Source: Bacillus sp. MM2020_4
GTDB lineage: Bacteria > Bacillota > Bacilli > Bacillales > Cytobacillaceae
Length of the DNA: 64,000 nt
Direction of reading: 5' to 3'
NCBI RefSeq assembly: GCF_011250555.1
Contig: NZ_JAANMZ010000017.1
Span: 16,728 to 80,727 of the forward strand
Shown: positions 44,944-54,011 of the stretch, one piece after another
How positions within the stretch are numbered: the stretch's first letter is position 1
Layout of the letters: each line of letters starts with the position of its first letter
The notes under the pieces: model-generated
Seen by the model: the letters and a program-made list of their open reading frames with translations, nothing else
What the model was told of the DNA's origin: nothing
Databases searched by the model: none
Program-made: the position numbers and the translations under genes

Positions 44944-45023
44944 CCGATTCTCCTCCCTTTGTTTAAGCGGGGCGGAGACTCCGCCAAGTTTTGGACTTGG
45001 TTCGGAATTCCACCAAACCCCAT

Positions 45024-45350
45024 TTATGCTGATTTTGACGCTACAACTACGACCCTGCCTTGATCCAATTCTTCCTCATAATGCTCAGCTTCGGCATGGG
45101 ATAGCCCCAATGACTCGAGCTTTGAGCGAAGTTCGTCGCCACGGGTTCGAAAGACATTGGCGATGGAATCAAACACACCCTGCTCACCGACCCCAATTCC
45201 GCCAATATCCAGGGAATCGGTTAAATCCTCCGAGCGGTGTTTATCGTGTGCCAATAAATAGATTTCATCCTTCGTGAACCCCTGCATGATAAGTTGCTCA
45301 ATTTCTCTTTTTGCTTCGACACCATTTTCAACCACTTTTACTTGTTCCAT
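45024..45350 (-). CDS. General stress protein 17M-like (YflT family)
   Basis: 108 residues. The N-terminal domain VVENGVEAKREIEQLIMQGF, with FTKDEIYLLAHDKHRSEDLTD in separate part, is the YflT heat-induced stress pattern; the acidic C-terminal half ends GRVVVVASKSA. The ATG at 45350 gives proper spacing to GAGGAGG. A sigma-B-like promoter (GTTTTA, 14 bp, GGTTAT) lies at 45385-45410, in keeping with the family's place in the sigma-B regulon. Exact function unknown. Confidence 0.85.
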   Translation of the reverse strand: MEQVKVVENGVEAKREIEQLIMQGFTKDEIYLLAHDKHRSEDLTDSLDIGGIGVGEQGVFDSIANVFRTRGDELRSKLESLGLSHAEAEHYEEELDQGRVVVVASKSA

Positions 45351-45384
45351 TTTCATTCCTCCTCATTTTGTTTCTATCGGGTAT

Positions 45385-45410
45385 ATAACCGCATCTTGAA
45401 AAAATAAAAC
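45385..45410 (-). promoter_or_regulatory. Sigma-B-like promoter of the YflT gene
   Basis: GTTTTA, 14-bp spacer, GGTTAT on the minus strand; consensus is GTTTAA, 12-15 bp, GGGTAT. Confidence 0.55.
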
Positions 45411-45473
45411 ATTTTTCTTTTGGCTCTGTGATAACTGAATGTTGATTCACTGATTTTGATTTTGAAAAATAAA

Positions 45474-45660
45474 CGGAAGAATTCCGTTTAAATTGAAAAA
45501 TGCCCCCATTTCCTTAAAAATAATGGGAGTTTTTCCGGTTATATTGTCTAAATCGTTGGATTTTGTCTTATTTATAGAAGTTAATCGGAATATCTCCGCT
45601 TAAATTAGCTTCTTAAGCTTCCTAGATATACATTAGACGGAAATTCTCCGCCTATAAATT
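45474..45660. repeat. Four-unit palindromic intergenic array with spacing 51/61/52 bp
   Basis: ACGGAAGAATTCCGT, GGGAGTTTTTCCGG, TCGGAATATCTCCG and ACGGAAATTCTCCG start at about 45474, 45525, 45586 and 45638, with tails TTAAATT/TTATATT/CTATAAATT. Same design and spacing as the array at 17770. Confidence 0.7.
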
Positions 45661-45710
45661 CTCTTACCTGCCCGAAAAACAATAACAGAGTCTTTCTTTT
45701 TTAATAGTAA

Positions 45711-45736
45711 GTTACTAACTCACCCAGCATGGGTAT
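45711..45736 (+). promoter_or_regulatory. Sigma-B-like promoter of the zinc-ribbon protein gene
   Basis: GTTACT, 14-bp spacer, GGGTAT; 50 bp before the start codon at 45786. Confidence 0.55.
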
Positions 45737-45785
45737 ACAGAAATCACGTAACAGGGTTTGCCCGTAATTAAATGGAGGTGTATAT

Positions 45786-46118
45786 ATGAAGAAACTGTTA
45801 TGTAAATATTGTGGGAACGCTGAATTTTATGTGCTAAATGTCAACGAAACCCTTTGTAAATGCGGTGTACGCTTAACCAAACCCAGTGATTATCTAAGAG
45901 AGGATTCGCCCAAATGGCGGGGCGATCAAAAACGGCAAGCAGAGGTCGTTTCAAAAATTAGTTTATTAAACCGGGAAATTGACAATTGCCTTGATGAACG
46001 GGATGAAGAGCGATTTAAAAAGTTAACCTATGAATTAAGGCTCTGCAAACATGCATTGATCGACTCGAGAGCACGTTTCAAGGAACGATTAAATCAAAAC
46101 GGCAAAACGTACAGTTGA
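45786..46118 (+). CDS. Small zinc-ribbon-like protein
   Basis: 110 residues. N-terminal CxxC pair (LLCKYCGN) and a second CxC (LCKCG) form a probable zinc ribbon (about 1-30), followed by a helical charged region (KISLLNREIDNCLDERDEER). No named family. AAATGGAGGTG lies upstream. A sigma-B-like promoter precedes it, and it stands in a cluster of stress genes, so it is likely a sigma-B target of unknown role. Confidence 0.7.
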   Translation: MKKLLCKYCGNAEFYVLNVNETLCKCGVRLTKPSDYLREDSPKWRGDQKRQAEVVSKISLLNREIDNCLDERDEERFKKLTYELRLCKHALIDSRARFKERLNQNGKTYS

Positions 46119-46138
46119 TTTGGACACACAACAATGAG

Positions 46139-46163
46139 GTTTATTTTTCGAAAATCCGGGTAC
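46139..46163 (+). promoter_or_regulatory. Sigma-B promoter of the GlsB-like gene
   Basis: GTTTAT, 13-bp spacer, GGGTAC, 38 bp before the start codon; close to the sigma-B consensus. Confidence 0.7.
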
Positions 46164-46200
46164 TTCAATTAAGAGTACATTGAAAAAGGAGAGATCGATT

Positions 46201-46455
46201 ATGGGATTTATTTGGTCATTAATTATTGGAGGCATCATCGGCTGGTTAGCTGGACTTATTATTGGACGTGACGTACCAGGCGGCATCATCGGCAATATTA
46301 TCGCCGGATTTATCGGAGCTTGGCTCGGATCTTTACTATTAGGCGGCTGGGGCCCCGTAATCGGCGGCTTTTACTTCATTCCGGCACTCATCGGAGCGAT
46401 CGCCCTTGTCTTTATCGTCAGCCTTATCTTAAAAGGAGTCAAACGCACCACATAA
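46201..46455 (+). CDS. GlsB/YeaQ/YmgE family membrane stress protein
   Basis: 84 residues with three Gly-rich membrane helices (WSLIIGGIIGWLAGLIIG, GIIGNIIAGFIGAWLGSLL, IPALIGAIALVFIVSLIL) typical of transglycosylase-associated (GlsB) proteins linked to general and envelope stress. ATG 46201 has AAAAAGGAGAG upstream. A sigma-B-type promoter lies just before it and a terminator just after, so it is a monocistronic stress gene. Confidence 0.9.
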   Translation: MGFIWSLIIGGIIGWLAGLIIGRDVPGGIIGNIIAGFIGAWLGSLLLGGWGPVIGGFYFIPALIGAIALVFIVSLILKGVKRTT

Positions 46456-46467
46456 CCAATATAATAG

Positions 46468-46499
46468 AAAAAAGACTGCCTTTTGCGCAGTCTTTTTTC
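46468..46499. terminator. Bidirectional terminator between the GlsB-like gene and rsbM
   Basis: AAAAAAGACTGC, CTTTTGC, GCAGTCTTTTTT. Confidence 0.9.
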
Positions 46500-46512
46500 T
46501 ATTTGCTCTTTG

Positions 46513-47376
46513 CTAAAACACCTTCCGATAAATCCGCTCATGCAGATTAAATTCTTCATAGTGGATCCCTTTTGGCATAAACAAGATTGACTCTTTACTG
46601 CCAAGCCCGATGAAACCGCCGGCAGCCAAGCTGTTGTACATCAAGCGGTGGACCTGCTGCTGCAACCCATGATCAAAATAAATCATGACATTGCGGCAAA
46701 GAATCACATGAAATTCATTGAATGACCCATCCGTCACCAAGTTATGCTGAGCAAAAATAAGCTTCTCTGCCAAACTAGGCTGAAAATAAGCAAATTGATG
46801 GTCGGTTGTATAGTACTCGGAAAAAGCCTTGCTGCCGCCGGCTTTCAAATAATTCTTCGTATATTGCTGCATTTTCTTTAATGGAAAGGCTCCCTTTTGC
46901 GCAGCGGTCAAGGCCTTTTCGTTCATATCAGTCGCATAGATGGTCGTCTTGTCCGCCAGACCCTCCTCCTGAATGAGGATAGCCATCGAATAGACCTCCT
47001 CGCCGGTCGCACAGCCGGCATGCCAAATCCGAATCTCCGGCAGCTCTCTTAACAGCGGCACGACCTCGTTGCGAAAGGCCGCAAAGAAGTCCGGGTCACG
47101 ATACATTTCCGTCATCCGGATCGACAAATCATTTAATAACCGCTCCAAATATCCCTGTTCATGGAGCACTTTTTCCAATAAAGCCGTAATCGTCGGCAAC
47201 CTTTCCGCCTTCATTCGATTCAAAATCCTTCTGCAGAGCGATGCCCGCACATATCCGCGGAAGTCGTAGCCATACTTCTGATACAAGCCCTCGAGCAGCA
47301 AATTGATTTCGATTTCCTGAAGTTCATTCAGCGGCGGTGCTTCTGTTTCGGTAACTAATTCGGTCTGTGTTTTCAT
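46513..47376 (-). CDS. rsbM: CheR-type methyltransferase, RsbM-like
   Basis: 287 residues. CheR N-terminal helical domain (about 20-80) and SAM-dependent methyltransferase domain with motif I IWHAGCATGEEVYSMAI, acidic loop IYATDMNEKAL and ILCRNVMIYFD. In B. cereus RsbM methylates the hybrid kinase RsbK to tune sigma-B activity. Here the gene overlaps the RsbK-like kinase by ATGA, so they are translationally coupled, and no chemotaxis genes lie nearby, which supports RsbM over chemotaxis CheR. ATG 47376. Confidence 0.88.
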   Translation of the reverse strand: MKTQTELVTETEAPPLNELQEIEINLLLEGLYQKYGYDFRGYVRASLCRRILNRMKAERLPTITALLEKVLHEQGYLERLLNDLSIRMTEMYRDPDFFAAFRNEVVPLLRELPEIRIWHAGCATGEEVYSMAILIQEEGLADKTTIYATDMNEKALTAAQKGAFPLKKMQQYTKNYLKAGGSKAFSEYYTTDHQFAYFQPSLAEKLIFAQHNLVTDGSFNEFHVILCRNVMIYFDHGLQQQVHRLMYNSLAAGGFIGLGSKESILFMPKGIHYEEFNLHERIYRKVF

Positions 47377-50129
47377 CGCGGATCCACCTGCTCCGTCAGC
47401 CACACCCGCATTAACGAGAAAAGCTGGTCAATATTTAAAGGCTTCATTATATAATCAGACGCGCCTGCTTCCATACATTTGTCGCGTTCGCCCTTCATGG
47501 CCTTCGCGGTCAAGGCAATAATCGGCAGGGACTGCATCCCCAGGTCGTGGCGGATGACCTGCATCGCCTCATACCCGCCCATCACCGGCATCATAATATC
47601 CATAAAAATCAAGTCGAAATCGGCTTGTTGCCGCAGCATTTCGATGGCACGCTTCCCGTTTTCCGCCACTTCTACAACAACGCCTTTTCTTTCTAGCGTT
47701 GTAACCAGAGCAAATACATTGCGGCCATCGTCCTCAACCAGAAGTACCTTTTTTCCTATAAAAAGTAAATCTTCCGAGCTCTGGATTACAGTTTGTTCGC
47801 CCACGGGGACTTCTTCCTCGTTTATGACGCGCACACCAGCGGCTACTTCCTCTAGCGCCAGATCATAATCGTCCACACGACCATAGTACTCAGACTCCAG
47901 TTTGCACGGGATATATAATGTAAACGTACTTCCCTTATCCGGCTCACTTTGAACGTGCAGGGCACCGCCGAGCAGCTTGGTAAATTCGCGGCAGATCGAT
48001 AATCCCAGCCCCGTCCCGCCATATTGCCGGTTCGTGGTACCGTCAACCTGTTGAAAGGCATCAAAGATAATTTGCTGTTTATCGTGCGGAATCCCGATTC
48101 CGGTATCGGCAACTGAAATCGCCAGTACCCCCTCTGCCCCTTGAATTCCGGGCAACTTTTCGGGAGCAGCCATGCCCATTCTCAACCTGACCGAGCCTCG
48201 TTCTGTAAATTTAAACGCATTCGACAATAAATTTTTCAAAATTTGCTGCAAACGATGACCGTCCGTCAAAATGACGGCAGGGACATCCGGGTCAACCAAC
48301 ACGTCAAACGCCAGATTCTTATTCGCAGCGACCGGGTCGAACAGATTCCGCATCATCTGTGGAATTTCCGTCACGTTTACTTCATCTGTGACCACTTCAA
48401 TTTTTCCCGCCTCAATCTTTGATAAATCGAGGATATCATCAATCAAGCGCAGTAAATCCCCGCCAGAGGTATGGACAACCCGGGCGTACTCGCTCACTTC
48501 CGCGGCGTCCATTTCCGAATTACTCTCCATCAGCATTTGCGACAGAATCAGAATGCTATTCAATGGTGTCCGCAGTTCATGCGACATGTTTGCAAGGAAA
48601 TCCGTTTTGTATTGCGAACTCATTTGCAGTTTCAAGGAATACTCCTCGAGCTCATCCTTCGCTATTTTCAAATCAAACGCCCGTTGTTCGGCATATTGCT
48701 TCTGTTCTTCTAAAAAGTCATTGGTCACCTTGAGTTGTTCCTGCTGCATTTGCAATTCTTCCGATTGGGCTTGGAGCTCTTCCGATTGCGCCTGCAATTC
48801 CTCCGTTAAAATTTGTGATTCCCCGAGCAGCCTCTCCACTTCCATCCGCCCGTTCACACTGGAAATCACCGAGCCAAACTTATCCTGAAGCATGTCGAGC
48901 AGTGTCAGATGCTGCGCAAGAAATGGCTGCAGCGCGGCGAATTCGACCACCGCTTCGACCCTGTCCTCATACAGGATCGGGGCAATTAATAAGTTCGTTG
49001 GTGAGGAAACCCCTAAGCCTGAAGTCACTTTAAAATGCTCCTCCGGCAGCTGGTCAATCAGAAACAGTCGCTTATCAAGGGCTGCTTGACCAATCAGCCC
49101 TTCACCCAAACGAAAGCTTGCTGCGGCCTGTCCGTCCTCTGCAATCGCGTAGCCCGCCACTTTGACGTAATCCACCACTGTGCCTTGACTCCGGCGAAGA
49201 TAGACCACCCCGTAAGCCGCCTGAAGCAGCGGGGCAAGCTTCGTCACAAATGCTTGCGACAGTTCGGTACTATCGGTCATCCCTTGATACATCGTGGATA
49301 TATCCGTCATACTTTTCTGCACCCAGCTCTGTTTCTCGAGATTGCTGAGGAGGCTGTTCATCGCCTCCGCCAGCTCCCAGGTCTCATCACGCGTGTTTAC
49401 TTGGATCCTTGTTGTCAAATCCACCTTTGAATCTGCGTCAGTAATACTTTTAATCGTCTTAATCACTTGTTTAATCGTTCGCACAATGGAATTTGACAGG
49501 AAAAAGGCTGTGACAATCGTAATCACCGTCACCAAAATGATAATCGCATACAGGGTGATTTTTAAATTTGTATTGTTTTGATTGAGCTGGCTAATCCGAT
49601 CGGCCGTCAATTGCTTCTCATTGGCGAGAAATGAATCCAATTGTGTTCGCAACTGATCGGTCAACTTCTTTCCGGTATTTTTCGTGAAATGCTCGTCCAG
49701 CACCTCCGTGTTGTTCGCCTTTTTTTGATCGACGACATATTCCCCGGACTTTTCCATCCAGGTCAGCAGCAGCGGTTTTATTTCCTCCAAATTCCGCTGC
49801 TGTTTGCCGTTATCCGTCAACATGGAATGCAGTTTATTGTAATTGTCCAGCCAGCTCCGGCTCGCCAGATGATAAGGCTCGAGATACTCCTCATCGCCCG
49901 TAATCACAAAGCCCCTCATCCCTGTTTCCATATCGAGGATATTTTTTTGAATTTGATTCGCTAGGTCGTGGACTTCAATATCATGTTTGGATATGAAATT
50001 GACCTCATTCTGCAAAGCTGTCATTCTATTAATCACGATTAGCAAGGACAGCACCAAACAGACCAATATTGTTACATAACCCGTAATAATTTTCGCATGA
50101 ATGTTGTATTTCCACCCTTTGATCGTCAT
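47373..50129 (-). CDS. rsbK: Hybrid sensor histidine kinase, RsbK-like
   Basis: About 918 residues. Two membrane helices (about 12-35 and 190-212) bracket a CHASE3-type extracellular domain (NQIQKNILDMETGMRGFVI); HAMP (about 212-270), GAF (about 285-435), a Gln/Glu coiled coil with EELQAQSEELQAQSEELQMQ, HisKA with phospho-His in NMSHELRTPLNSIL, HATPase with N-box LLSNAFKF and G-boxes DTGIGIP and GGTGLGLSI, and a C-terminal receiver (LLVEDDGRNV, phospho-Asp in FMDIMMPVMGG). This is the architecture of B. cereus RsbK, the sensor that phosphorylates RsbY to activate sigma-B. The start at 50129 or 50144 is uncertain, the ribosome-binding site being weak at both. Coupled to rsbM. Confidence 0.88.
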   Translation of the reverse strand: MTIKGWKYNIHAKIITGYVTILVCLVLSLLIVINRMTALQNEVNFISKHDIEVHDLANQIQKNILDMETGMRGFVITGDEEYLEPYHLASRSWLDNYNKLHSMLTDNGKQQRNLEEIKPLLLTWMEKSGEYVVDQKKANNTEVLDEHFTKNTGKKLTDQLRTQLDSFLANEKQLTADRISQLNQNNTNLKITLYAIIILVTVITIVTAFFLSNSIVRTIKQVIKTIKSITDADSKVDLTTRIQVNTRDETWELAEAMNSLLSNLEKQSWVQKSMTDISTMYQGMTDSTELSQAFVTKLAPLLQAAYGVVYLRRSQGTVVDYVKVAGYAIAEDGQAAASFRLGEGLIGQAALDKRLFLIDQLPEEHFKVTSGLGVSSPTNLLIAPILYEDRVEAVVEFAALQPFLAQHLTLLDMLQDKFGSVISSVNGRMEVERLLGESQILTEELQAQSEELQAQSEELQMQQEQLKVTNDFLEEQKQYAEQRAFDLKIAKDELEEYSLKLQMSSQYKTDFLANMSHELRTPLNSILILSQMLMESNSEMDAAEVSEYARVVHTSGGDLLRLIDDILDLSKIEAGKIEVVTDEVNVTEIPQMMRNLFDPVAANKNLAFDVLVDPDVPAVILTDGHRLQQILKNLLSNAFKFTERGSVRLRMGMAAPEKLPGIQGAEGVLAISVADTGIGIPHDKQQIIFDAFQQVDGTTNRQYGGTGLGLSICREFTKLLGGALHVQSEPDKGSTFTLYIPCKLESEYYGRVDDYDLALEEVAAGVRVINEEEVPVGEQTVIQSSEDLLFIGKKVLLVEDDGRNVFALVTTLERKGVVVEVAENGKRAIEMLRQQADFDLIFMDIMMPVMGGYEAMQVIRHDLGMQSLPIIALTAKAMKGERDKCMEAGASDYIMKPLNIDQLFSLMRVWLTEQVDPR

Positions 50130-50270
50130 CGCCCCCGCAATCATTCGTCTATCGAAATATACCTTATTCTACCATACCGCGTTCATCTTTGAATAAAGCA
50201 CACACTTTTACCTACTAATTACCCATTTCACTTTTTCTTAAAACCTACTTTTTGAAAAATAATCTTTGGG

Positions 50271-50296
50271 GTTTCAACCGGTTCGGGGACGGGTAC
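50271..50296 (+). promoter_or_regulatory. Sigma-B promoter of dps
   Basis: GTTTCA, 14-bp spacer, GGGTAC, about 34 bp before the dps start codon. Confidence 0.75.
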
Positions 50297-50329
50297 AAAA
50301 GGAGTATCAACGAAATGGAGGTAGGTAAA

Positions 50330-50785
50330 ATGGCCAAAACAAAAGAAAAAGTTTTATCAGCAGAAGTCCTCGACAAGCAGGTGGCAAATTTCTCAGTTCT
50401 TTATATGAAACTGCATCATTATCATTGGTATGTAAAAGGCGAGAATTTCTTCACGCTGCATGTAAAGTTCGGGGAATTGTACGCGGAGGCTGGGTTACAT
50501 CTTGATACGATCGCGGAACGAATGCTGGCGGTTGGGGCGTTACCAACAGCTACTTTAAAAGAGCAATTGGGGCTGACTTCGCTTGAGGAGGCTAGCGGTG
50601 GTGAAAGTGCGCATGAGATGGTACGTACTCTGGCCGATGACTTTGACACTATTTGCACGGAACTTACAGAAGGAATCACGGCAGCCGAAGACAACGATGA
50701 TCAGCCAACCGCCGATTTGTTCATTGCGATTCGGGCATCGTTGGAGAAGCATAGATGGATGCTTGAGGCGTATTTGGAGGAGTAA
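50330..50785 (+). CDS. dps: Dps family DNA-protecting ferritin-like protein
   Basis: 151 residues. Dodecameric miniferritin that stores iron and protects DNA from oxidation. Ferroxidase-site residues appear in LHHYHWYVKGENFFTLHVKF (His and Glu) and LHLDTIAERMLAVG (Asp, Glu). Normal Dps length. ATG 50330 follows ATGGAGGTAGG; the longer frame upstream covers the promoter. The sigma-B-type promoter agrees with Dps control in Bacillus. Confidence 0.93.
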   Translation: MAKTKEKVLSAEVLDKQVANFSVLYMKLHHYHWYVKGENFFTLHVKFGELYAEAGLHLDTIAERMLAVGALPTATLKEQLGLTSLEEASGGESAHEMVRTLADDFDTICTELTEGITAAEDNDDQPTADLFIAIRASLEKHRWMLEAYLEE

Positions 50786-50810
50786 TAATGGATTTTCAAG
50801 CAGTAAATCA

Positions 50811-50839
50811 GGTACCAGCGGGGATGCTGGTACCTTTTT
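50811..50839 (+). terminator. Terminator of dps
   Basis: GGTACCAGC, GGGGAT, GCTGGTACC, TTTTT. Confidence 0.9.
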
Positions 50840-50960
50840 GGCGTAGTAAGTTACCTATTTAACTAGATAGCTAATGAAAAGGATTGGTATTTCTAAGAGT
50901 TTTGGTCTTCATCCACTTTATGTGATGATAGACTAAATTACGGATATTATAAATTGGGCA

Positions 50961-51168
50961 TGAAGGACTAATCGTGCGGTTTTCAGCGGGGATTTGGCCT
51001 TCATCGGCTGCTTGAAGGACTAATCGCACGGTTTTCAGCAGAGATTTGGCCTTCATCGGTTTCATGAAGGACTAATCGCACGGTTTTCAGCGGGGATTTG
51101 GCCTTCATCGGCTTCATGAAGGACTAATCGCACGGTTTTCAGCGGGGATTTACCCTTCATCGTAAATT
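50961..51168. repeat. Tandem array, 4 x 52 bp, each unit an inverted repeat
   Basis: Units start with TGAAGGACTAATCG at 50961, 51013, 51065 and 51117, an exact 52-bp period. Each holds TGAAGG near one end and CCTTCA near the other, so each unit can fold into a hairpin. Units 2-4 are nearly identical, unit 1 has a few changes. Lies between dps and the amino-acid transporter; no reading frame. Confidence 0.9.
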
Positions 51169-51290
51169 CGTCACTTCGATCCAATTTAGCTATTGTATTT
51201 TAAAATATTATAGTGTTATAATGTGGTAGCATGATAATATGGTAACGTACTAAAGCGAATATATAATCTAATAAAGGTGGTTTTATTCAT

Positions 51291-52076
51291 ATGAAACGTC
51301 TATCATCTATGGTTCTAGTAATCGCGGCGATATTTTCTGTGTTAACAGCCTGCTCGAGTAATTCCTCGGGGGCTAAGGAAAAGGATGACAAGACCTTGGT
51401 CATCGGTATTGACGATAGTTTTGCTCCATTAGGATTTCGTGATAAAGATAATAAAATCGTTGGTTTTGATATTGATTATGCAAAAGCTGCAGCTGAAAAA
51501 ATGGGCGTCAATGTGAAAGTTCAGCCTATCGAATGGAAAACAAAGGAATCTGAGCTTGGCAGCGGCCGCATTGATTTAATTTGGAATGGTTACACGATCA
51601 CCGATGAGCGCAAGAAGAAAGTTCTTTTTACAAAGCCTTATTTAAAAAATGCCCAAGTCGTGGTGACACTTGCGGATTCTAAGGTAACAAAACTTGCAGA
51701 CTTAGATGGCAAAGTCGTTGGGCTGCAGGCACAATCCTCGGCGGCGGATGCCTTGGATTCGAACCCCATTAAATCTAACATTAAAGAAGTAACGGAGTTC
51801 TCCGATAATGTGATGGCTTTAAATGATCTAAAGAGCGGCCGCTTAGATGCTGTCGTGATTGATGAAGTTGTTATCGATTATTATATGACAAAAGAAAAAG
51901 GGACGTTTAAAGTGCTGGATGAATCGCTTGCACCTGAAGAATATGGGGTAGGTGTGAAAAAGGGCAACGAGAAACTGCTGAACAAGCTGCAAAAAGCACT
52001 GGATGAAATGAATGAAGACGGTACTGCCCTTGAAATTTCGAAAAAATGGTTTGGTGAAGATAAAGTAGTAAAGTAA
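51291..52076 (+). CDS. Amino-acid ABC transporter substrate-binding lipoprotein
   Basis: 261 residues, solute-binding family 3. Lipobox LTAC (Cys about residue 21), then LVIGIDDSFAPLGFRDKDN, DIDYAKAAAEKMGVNV, GRIDLIWNGYTITDERKKKV and GKVVGLQAQSS, typical of polar amino acid or cystine receptors. It is the first gene of an importer operon; the hairpin after it likely lets it be made in excess. The specific amino acid is not known. Confidence 0.92.
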   Translation: MKRLSSMVLVIAAIFSVLTACSSNSSGAKEKDDKTLVIGIDDSFAPLGFRDKDNKIVGFDIDYAKAAAEKMGVNVKVQPIEWKTKESELGSGRIDLIWNGYTITDERKKKVLFTKPYLKNAQVVVTLADSKVTKLADLDGKVVGLQAQSSAADALDSNPIKSNIKEVTEFSDNVMALNDLKSGRLDAVVIDEVVIDYYMTKEKGTFKVLDESLAPEEYGVGVKKGNEKLLNKLQKALDEMNEDGTALEISKKWFGEDKVVK

Positions 52077-52090
52077 AATAAATAGAGAAA

Positions 52091-52126
52091 AAAACAGGAT
52101 TCCAGGTGGGACCCTGTTTTGTTTTT
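52091..52126 (+). terminator. Attenuating terminator between binding protein and permease genes
   Basis: AAAACAGG, loop, CCCTGTTTTGTTTTT. As it stands inside the operon it probably lets only part of transcription through. Confidence 0.75.
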
Positions 52127-52140
52127 GGAGGAAACCATCT

Positions 52141-52800
52141 ATGTCGCTTGATTATATACTAACCATCCTTAAACCAATGCTTGAAGGAGCGCAAATGACG
52201 ATTCTCTTGTTCATCATTGCCATTGTTGTTTCTATTCCGTTGGGCTTTTTGTTAACATTAGCGGTAAAAAGCAGCCTCAAGCCCTTGTCCTGGCTTGCAC
52301 AAGTTTTTATTTATGTGATGCGCGGGACACCACTCCTGCTTCAGCTACTAGTCATTTGTTTTGGACTGCCGATGATTCCTGTCATCGGCGAATATTTGGT
52401 GCTGGATCGATTTGTAGCGGCCTGTATCGGATTTATCCTCAACTATGCCGCTTATTTTGCTGAGATTTTTCGTGGCGGACTTTTGGCCATTGATAAAGGG
52501 CAATATGAGGCGGCACAAGTCCTTAGTTTTTCAAAATGGCAGATGACGACACGCATTATTCTGCCTCAAATGTTTCGCATCGCCCTTCCGGCGGTGGCAA
52601 ACGAATCGGTGACACTTGTTAAGGATACGGCGCTGCTTTATGCCGTTGCCGTTCCTGAATTATTGCACTTCGCCGAAACAGCGGTGAATCGCGATTTTAC
52701 GATTGTTCCCTTTATGGTGGCAGGTGTCATTTACCTACTGATGACGCTATTGCTGACCGGTGTATTTAAATGGATTGAACGACGCTTTATTTTTGAATAA
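52141..52800 (+). CDS. Amino-acid ABC transporter permease
   Basis: 219 residues, His/Glu/Gln/Arg-opine (HEQRO) permease family: five membrane helices, [20 protein letters not shown] and the EAA loop [20 protein letters not shown] with [26 protein letters not shown] precedes the ATG. Pairs with the ATPase gene 14 bp downstream. Confidence 0.93.
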   Translation: MSLDYILTILKPMLEGAQMTILLFIIAIVVSIPLGFLLTLAVKSSLKPLSWLAQVFIYVMRGTPLLLQLLVICFGLPMIPVIGEYLVLDRFVAACIGFILNYAAYFAEIFRGGLLAIDKGQYEAAQVLSFSKWQMTTRIILPQMFRIALPAVANESVTLVKDTALLYAVAVPELLHFAETAVNRDFTIVPFMVAGVIYLLMTLLLTGVFKWIERRFIFE

Positions 52801-52814
52801 GGAGGGGATTGAAT

Positions 52815-53552
52815 ATGGCAATCATTGAAGTTTCTAATCTGAAAAAGTCGTATGGTAATCTGGAAGTTTTAAAACAGATTACCTTTGATGTTGAAAAGAA
52901 TGATGTAGTGGCCGTGATTGGCCCCTCCGGATCGGGGAAAAGTACCATGCTTCGGAGTCTTGTCCACCTCGAAGAAATCAATGGCGGCAGTATCCGCGTT
53001 TCCGATGATTACTTGGTCAAAGACGGTTTTTACTCCAAACCGCAGGATATCAAGCAGATCACCGCTAAGATGGGAATGGTATTTCAGCATTTTAATTTGT
53101 TTCCCCACTTAACAGTCAAGGGGAATTTGGAAATGGCTCCCCGATTAGTGAAAAAGGAAGCAGCAGCTGTCATCAGAAAGCGGAGTACGGACCTGCTTGA
53201 AAAAATTGGTCTTTCGAATCATGCGGATGCGTACCCGGCCAATTTATCAGGCGGCCAAAAACAAAGAGTGGCCATTGCACGGGCGCTCATGATGAATCCG
53301 GATATTCTGCTATTTGACGAGCCTACTTCTGCACTGGATCCCGAGTTAACGGCAGAGGTTCTGCAGGTGATGAATACCCTGGCAGAAGAACACATGACGA
53401 TGATTGTGGTCACCCATGAGATGGAATTCGCCAAAGAGGTAGCGAACCGGGTTATTTTTATGGACAATGGGGAAATTATTGAATCCGGTCATCCAACTGA
53501 TGTGCTAATCAATCCGCAATTCGAACGGACAAAGGCATTTTTACAGCGATGA
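52815..53552 (+). CDS. Amino-acid ABC transporter ATP-binding protein
   Basis: 245 residues. Walker [10 protein letters not shown] (about 34-42), Q-loop [14 protein letters not shown], signature [15 protein letters not shown], Walker [15 protein letters not shown] and switch [12 protein letters not shown], the standard set for GlnQ/ArtM-type ATPases. ATG 52815 follows GGAGGGGATTGAAT. Third gene of the transporter operon. Confidence 0.95.
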   Translation: MAIIEVSNLKKSYGNLEVLKQITFDVEKNDVVAVIGPSGSGKSTMLRSLVHLEEINGGSIRVSDDYLVKDGFYSKPQDIKQITAKMGMVFQHFNLFPHLTVKGNLEMAPRLVKKEAAAVIRKRSTDLLEKIGLSNHADAYPANLSGGQKQRVAIARALMMNPDILLFDEPTSALDPELTAEVLQVMNTLAEEHMTMIVVTHEMEFAKEVANRVIFMDNGEIIESGHPTDVLINPQFERTKAFLQR

Positions 53553-53572
53553 TGGAGCCGTGGAAGATTGGC

Positions 53573-53617
53573 TGAAGCAGTGAAGCAGGGTGAAGCAGGG
53601 GACGGTTCTTGTGCTTC
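53573..53617. repeat. Family B element with triplicated GAAGCAG start
   Basis: GAAGCAGTGAAGCAGGG, then TGAAGCAGGGGACGGTTCTT and GTGCTTC; only the left arm is complete, preceded by two extra GAAGCAG copies. Confidence 0.75.
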
Positions 53618-53621
53618 CAAC

Positions 53622-53673
53622 GGGTTCAGTCCCACTGATTAACCAGCGGACTGAACCCTTTATATTCTTTTTA
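53622..53673 (+). terminator. Terminator of the amino-acid transporter operon
   Basis: GGGTTCAGTCC ... GGACTGAACCC followed by TTTATATTCTTTTT. Confidence 0.85.
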
Positions 53674-53822
53674 CAACTAGGCTCTTTTTGTAAAGTTTGT
53701 TGTTTTTTTAAAACTTATTATTATAGTTTAAAATATAGGAAAATTTTGTATAATATAATAAATGTATTCAAATGAAACTAAACGGCTTTAATACCTAAAT
53801 TATTATCAAAGAGGGGGGAAAA

Positions 53823-53966
53823 GTGTTGTTAAACAAAATAGGGAAAATGCTTTATGCTGTAATATCGTTTCCTTTGGCATTTATATTTTCAATAATTTTT
53901 GACCCAAGCGGAACAACTATGTTAGTAAATGGGGATTTATCTAAAAGGAAGAAAAGATTATGTTAA
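53823..53966 (+). CDS. Small membrane protein, 46-47 residues
   Basis: Reads VLLNKIGKMLYAVISFPLAF, then a hydrophobic stretch to IIFDPSG and a basic C-terminus KRKKRLC. GAGGGGGG directly precedes the GTG (53823) and the TTG (53826), so translation is credible. It is followed by a clear terminator. Family not recognised. Confidence 0.5.
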   Translation: MLLNKIGKMLYAVISFPLAFIFSIIFDPSGTTMLVNGDLSKRKKRLC

Positions 53967-53987
53967 TATTTAACATAGGGAATTTAT

Positions 53988-54011
53988 AGGGTCTGAATTG
54001 ACCCTTTTTTT
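53988..54011 (+). terminator. Terminator after the small membrane protein gene
   Basis: AGGGTC, TGAATT, GACCCT, TTTTTTT. Confidence 0.85.

Noticed and set aside
50961..51168. CRISPR array
   Set aside because: The 52-bp units are repeated as a whole, with no unique spacers between repeats, and no cas genes are near.
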